This document shows positions 30,907-33,816 of a stretch of 33,816 nt of DNA, piece by piece (positions within the stretch are counted from its first letter, which is position 1; every line of letters begins with the position of its first letter). The translations under genes and the position numbers were made by a program. The notes beneath the pieces were generated by a model. It ran no database searches, was not told where the DNA came from, and saw only the letters and a program-made list of their open reading frames with translations. This DNA comes from Burkholderiaceae bacterium (GTDB lineage Bacteria; Pseudomonadota; Gammaproteobacteria; Burkholderiales; Burkholderiaceae_C), in contig JAIRVR010000068.1 of NCBI GenBank assembly GCA_031253795.1, positions 1-33,816 on the forward strand. Reading direction: 5' to 3'.

Positions 30907-31914
30907 ATGACCAGGCATTCCCATCTTCTTCTGGCCCTGGCCATCGTGGTCGCCATGCCGCTGTGCATGCAGTCGGGCTCGCTGGCCAGCGAAGTGCTGA
31001 TCTTCGCGCTGGCAGCCATGGGCTGCAATCTGCTGCTGGGCTATACGGGCCTGCTGTCCTTCGGGCAGGGCATCTTCTTCGGCCTGGGCAGCTATACCAT
31101 CGCCCTGCTGCTCACGCGCTGGCCCCTGCCCATGCCCCTGGCCCTGCTGGCGGCCACGGCCATGGGAGCCCTTGGCGCGGCCGTCGTCGGCTGGGTGGCC
31201 ATACGCCAGCGCGGCACCTACTTCGTGATGCTGACCCTGGCCTTTGCCCAGATGTTCTATTTCCTGGCCTATACGGCCACGGACCTGACGGGCGGCGACA
31301 ACGGCCTGCTGGATGTGCCGCGGCCGGCCCTGGCGGTGGCCGGTCGGACGCTGTGGCCGCTGGCCTCGCCCTGGCAGTACTACGGCTTTGTCGCCGTGCT
31401 TTTTCTCGTGGTGTTCTGGCTGCTGCGCCGCGTCTGCGACTCCCTGTTCGGCCGCACCCTGCTGGCCGTGCGGGACAACGAGGAGCGCGCGGCCGCCGTG
31501 GGCTACGACCTGCGCCTGCTCAAGCTGCAGGCCTTCGTGATTTCGGGCGCGGTCACCGGCCTGGCCGGGGCCCTGCACGCCATGATGACGGGCATCGCGC
31601 CGCTGTCCAATGCCGAATACCACACCAGCGAAATGATCCTGGTGATGACCGTGATCGGTGGCACGGGCAACCTGCTGGCCTCGGTGCTGGGCGCGGCCTT
31701 CTACGTGCTGCTGGGCGACTGGCTTTCCACGCTGTGGCCGCGCTGGCTGCTGCTGCTGGGCGTGGTGCTGATGATCGTCAGCCTGGGCCTGCAGCGCGGC
31801 CTGTGGGGCCTGGGCGAAAGCCTGTGGGGCCTGGTGCGCCGCAAGGCCCCTGGCGAGGCAGGAGCAGATGCCGGCGCAGGTACTGCCGCAGACACCAGGG
31901 GAGGCAGGGCATGA
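30907..31914 (+). CDS. Liv/Urt-type ABC importer permease 2 (LivM-like)
   Basis: Inner-membrane permease of 335 residues with about nine helices. LivM features: LIFALAAMGCNLLLGYTGLLSFGQGIFFGLG, GTYFVMLTLAFAQMFYFLAY, LLAVRDNEERAAAVGYD and GTGNLLASVLGAAFYVLLG. AAAGGA at 30894-30899 gives a ribosome binding site with 7-nt spacing to the ATG. It begins 4 nt after the first permease stop and overlaps the ATPase gene by ATGA. The last ~25 residues form an Ala/Gly-rich tail. Confidence 0.92.
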   Translation: MTRHSHLLLALAIVVAMPLCMQSGSLASEVLIFALAAMGCNLLLGYTGLLSFGQGIFFGLGSYTIALLLTRWPLPMPLALLAATAMGALGAAVVGWVAIRQRGTYFVMLTLAFAQMFYFLAYTATDLTGGDNGLLDVPRPALAVAGRTLWPLASPWQYYGFVAVLFLVVFWLLRRVCDSLFGRTLLAVRDNEERAAAVGYDLRLLKLQAFVISGAVTGLAGALHAMMTGIAPLSNAEYHTSEMILVMTVIGGTGNLLASVLGAAFYVLLGDWLSTLWPRWLLLLGVVLMIVSLGLQRGLWGLGESLWGLVRRKAPGEAGADAGAGTAADTRGGRA

Positions 31915-32690
31915 GCAACACCGCATCCCCCATCCTGCTCGAAGCCGTGGGCGTGGAAAAGCGCTACGACAAATTCGTCGCCCTGGGCGGCGTGGACCTG
32001 AAGGTGCGCGCCCATACCGTGCACTCGGTGATAGGCCCCAACGGTGCCGGCAAGACCACCCTGTTCCACATGCTCACGGGCACCAAGAGCGTCAGCGGCG
32101 GGCGCATCGTGTTCGACGGCCACGACGTGACGCGCGAACCCGACCACCGCCGCGTGCGCCGCGGCATGGCGCGCTCCTTCCAGGTCACCAGCCTATTCCT
32201 GGGCCTGTCCGTGCGCGAGAACCTGCGCCTGGCCGCCCAGGGTGTGGCGCCAGCCAAGGCGCTGGACTGCTGGAACGCGCCCGTGGGCCCACGCGCCTGC
32301 GCCGACACCGTGGCCAGCGTGCTCGCGCGCCTGGGCCTGGAGCGCCACGCGGATACGCCAGCCGGCAATCTGTCCCATGGCCAGCAGCGGCGGCTGGAAG
32401 TGGGCATGGCCCTGGCCGCCCGGCCCAAGGCCATCTTCCTCGACGAGCCGACATCGGGCATGGGCATCGACGATCTGGAGGAGATGAAGCACCTGATCCA
32501 GGGCCTCAAGGACGAGCACACCGTGGTCCTCATCGAGCACAACATGAACATCGTCATGGACATCTCCGACACCATCACCGTCATGCAGCAGGGCCGGGTG
32601 CTGGCCGAGGGCCTGCCGCACGAGATCCGCAGCGACGCGCGCGTGCGCAGCGCCTATCTGGGCAACATGATCACGGGAGGCAAGGCATGA
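31911..32690 (+). CDS. Liv/Urt-type ABC importer ATPase 1 (LivG-like)
   Basis: Cytoplasmic ATPase of 259 residues. Walker A GPNGAGKTT (about 42-50), Q-loop in RSFQVTSLFLGLSVRENL, signature LSHGQQRRLEVGMAL, Walker B AIFLDEPTSGM, and the H-loop in LIEHNMNIVMDISD are all intact. The signature has Ser-His-Gly in place of Ser-Gly-Gly, a frequent variant in LivG-type proteins. It overlaps the LivM-like gene and the LivF-like gene by 4 nt each (ATGA), so the operon is translationally coupled. Confidence 0.93.
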   Translation: MSNTASPILLEAVGVEKRYDKFVALGGVDLKVRAHTVHSVIGPNGAGKTTLFHMLTGTKSVSGGRIVFDGHDVTREPDHRRVRRGMARSFQVTSLFLGLSVRENLRLAAQGVAPAKALDCWNAPVGPRACADTVASVLARLGLERHADTPAGNLSHGQQRRLEVGMALAARPKAIFLDEPTSGMGIDDLEEMKHLIQGLKDEHTVVLIEHNMNIVMDISDTITVMQQGRVLAEGLPHEIRSDARVRSAYLGNMITGGKA

Positions 32691-33394
32691 GCGCGCTGCT
32701 GTCGGTGGAAAACATCCACGCCCATTACGGCAAAAGCCATGTGCTGCAGGGCGTGTCCCTGCAGGTGGCCGATGGTGAACTGGTCACCCTGCTGGGCCGC
32801 AACGGCGCGGGCAAGACCACCACGCTCAAGTCCATTGCAGGCGTGTTGCAGCCCACGCAGGGTCAGATCCGCTTCGGCGGCGAACCCGTGCACCGGCTGG
32901 CCACCCACCTCGTGGCCCAGCGCGGCATCTGCCTGGTGCCAGAACACCGGGGCATCTTCAAGCTGCTGACCGTGGAGGAGAACCTGCTGCTGGGCCAGCG
33001 CAAACGCTCGCCATGGCAACTGGGCGATATCTACCGCATCTTCCCCCGCCTGCAGGAACGGCGCGGCAACGGCGGCGGCCAGCTATCGGGCGGCGAGCAG
33101 CAGTTGCTGGCCATAGGCCGTGCCCTGATGAACGCTCCGCGCCTGCTCATGCTCGACGAACCCGTGGAAGGCCTGGCCCCCGTCATCGTCGAGGAGATCG
33201 TGGCCCAGCTCAAGACCATCAAGGCCGCGGGCGTGGCCATCGTGCTGGTGGAGCAGAACCTCGAGGTCTGCACCCAGTTGGCCGACCGCCACTACATCAT
33301 CGAACAGGGCGCGATTGCGCACGAGGCCAGCAATACCGCCTTCCTTTCCGACGACGCCGTGAAAGACCGGTATCTGGGCGTAGGAATCGCCTGA
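32687..33394 (+). CDS. Liv/Urt-type ABC importer ATPase 2 (LivF-like)
   Basis: Second cytoplasmic ATPase of the importer, 235 residues. Walker A GRNGAGKTT (about 37-45), signature LSGGEQQLLAIGRAL, Walker B LLMLDEPVEGLAP and H-loop-like VLVEQNLEVCTQLAD are in place; the Q of VEQN in place of His is usual in LivF. Typical FKLLTVEENLLLG follows the Q-loop. Starts at the ATG overlapping the LivG-like stop. The hydrolase gene begins 28 nt downstream. Confidence 0.93.
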   Translation: MSALLSVENIHAHYGKSHVLQGVSLQVADGELVTLLGRNGAGKTTTLKSIAGVLQPTQGQIRFGGEPVHRLATHLVAQRGICLVPEHRGIFKLLTVEENLLLGQRKRSPWQLGDIYRIFPRLQERRGNGGGQLSGGEQQLLAIGRALMNAPRLLMLDEPVEGLAPVIVEEIVAQLKTIKAAGVAIVLVEQNLEVCTQLADRHYIIEQGAIAHEASNTAFLSDDAVKDRYLGVGIA

Positions 33395-33422
33395 CCCCCC
33401 GTTGCCTTGCCAGGAGCCATGC

Positions 33423-33816
33423 ATGGATCTCAGTACCCCTCTTGCAGCCACCGCAGTCGCGGCCGCGCTGCGCACCGATGGCGCCCGCCTGTGGCAATCG
33501 CTGATGGACCTGGCGCGCATAGGCGCCACGCCCAAGGGCGGCGTCTGCCGCCTGGCCCTGACCGATCTGGACCGCCAGGGCCGTGACCTGTTCGTGCAGT
33601 GGGCGCGCGAGGCAGGCTGCAGCATCCGCGTCGATGCCATCGGCAATATCTTTGCGCGCCGCGCCGGCGTGGACGACCACCTGCCGCCCGTGATGACGGG
33701 CAGCCACATCGACACCCAGCCCACGGGCGGCAAGTTCGACGGCAACTACGGCGTGCTGGCCGGGCTGGAAGTGCTGCGCACGCTCAACGATGCCGGCATG
33801 CGCACGCGCGCCCCGG
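33423..33816 (+). CDS. Beta-ureidopropionase / N-carbamoyl-amino acid hydrolase family (M20), 5' part
   Basis: Zn-dependent amidohydrolase of the M20 family that removes the carbamoyl group from N-carbamoyl-beta-alanine, N-carbamoyl-L-amino acids or allantoate. The gene runs off the right edge; 131 residues are visible. TPKGGVCRLALTDLDRQGRDL and the metal-binding GSHIDTQPTGGKFDGNYG (His95, Asp97, Asp106) are family hallmarks. The ATG at 33423 has AGGAG at 33412-33416 with a 6-nt spacer. Member specificity cannot be decided from this part; the CodA-like gene and the omega-amino acid aminotransferase make N-carbamoyl-beta-alanine a good guess. Same operon as the Liv/Urt importer. Confidence 0.88.
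   Translation, partial: MDLSTPLAATAVAAALRTDGARLWQSLMDLARIGATPKGGVCRLALTDLDRQGRDLFVQWAREAGCSIRVDAIGNIFARRAGVDDHLPPVMTGSHIDTQPTGGKFDGNYGVLAGLEVLRTLNDAGMRTRAP

Noticed and set aside
1..33816. tRNA, rRNA, CRISPR arrays, insertion sequences and attachment sites
   Set aside because: None seen: no cloverleaf-like sequences, no regularly spaced direct repeats with spacers, no transposase or integrase genes.

Overview
The window is high-GC, densely coded DNA with no rRNA, tRNA, CRISPR array or insertion sequence. The order fur / bamE / dapB / exbB-exbD / mscS-type channel / leuS, the many periplasmic-binding-protein importers and the protein sequences suggest a betaproteobacterium of the Comamonadaceae (Delftia, Comamonas or Acidovorax type). 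This assignment is inference from content, not from a database search.

Left part (1-9.6 kb): the 5' end of leuS, a YbdG/MscM-type mechanosensitive channel, dapB-exbB-exbD read leftward, bamE with its own terminator, and divergent fur with a clear terminator. Then come a secreted DUF1800/DUF1501 pair and an ECF41-type sigma factor that carries a recognisable ECF41 promoter directly upstream of its own start, and a NudJ-like Nudix hydrolase.

Middle (9.6-18.4 kb): a drug/metabolite (EamA) exporter; an operon of a 1254-residue MHYT-PAS hybrid histidine kinase, an HD-GYP response regulator and a GNAT acetyltransferase; and a small DUF2061 membrane protein. A good Fur box lies between the kinase and the DUF2061 gene. 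An intergenic gap then holds an unusual phased array of DnaA-box-like 9-mers. A LysR regulator and a LysE exporter follow, divergently arranged.

Right part (18.4-33.8 kb): this looks like one nitrogen-scavenging locus. It has an omega-amino acid (beta-alanine):pyruvate aminotransferase, an orphan Bug/TctC receptor, a GntR/FCD regulator with an odd basic tail, a BMP-type nucleoside-like ABC importer (receptor, double ATPase, two permeases), a CodA-like amidohydrolase with an altered active-site motif, a Liv/Urt-type ABC importer (receptor, two permeases, two ATPases), and the start of a beta-ureidopropionase/N-carbamoyl-amino acid hydrolase. Read as a pathway, this fits import of a pyrimidine-like base or nucleoside, deamination, then hydrolysis of an N-carbamoyl-beta-amino acid to a beta-amino acid that the aminotransferase can use.

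The most striking observation is that both importer operons are preceded by a duplicated ~103-bp regulatory module (90 of 103 positions identical by hand count, including a perfect 7-4-7 inverted repeat), each followed by a sequence with the sigma-54 GG-N10-GC promoter signature. This suggests two importers in one regulon, with the adjacent GntR protein the best candidate ligand-responsive regulator.
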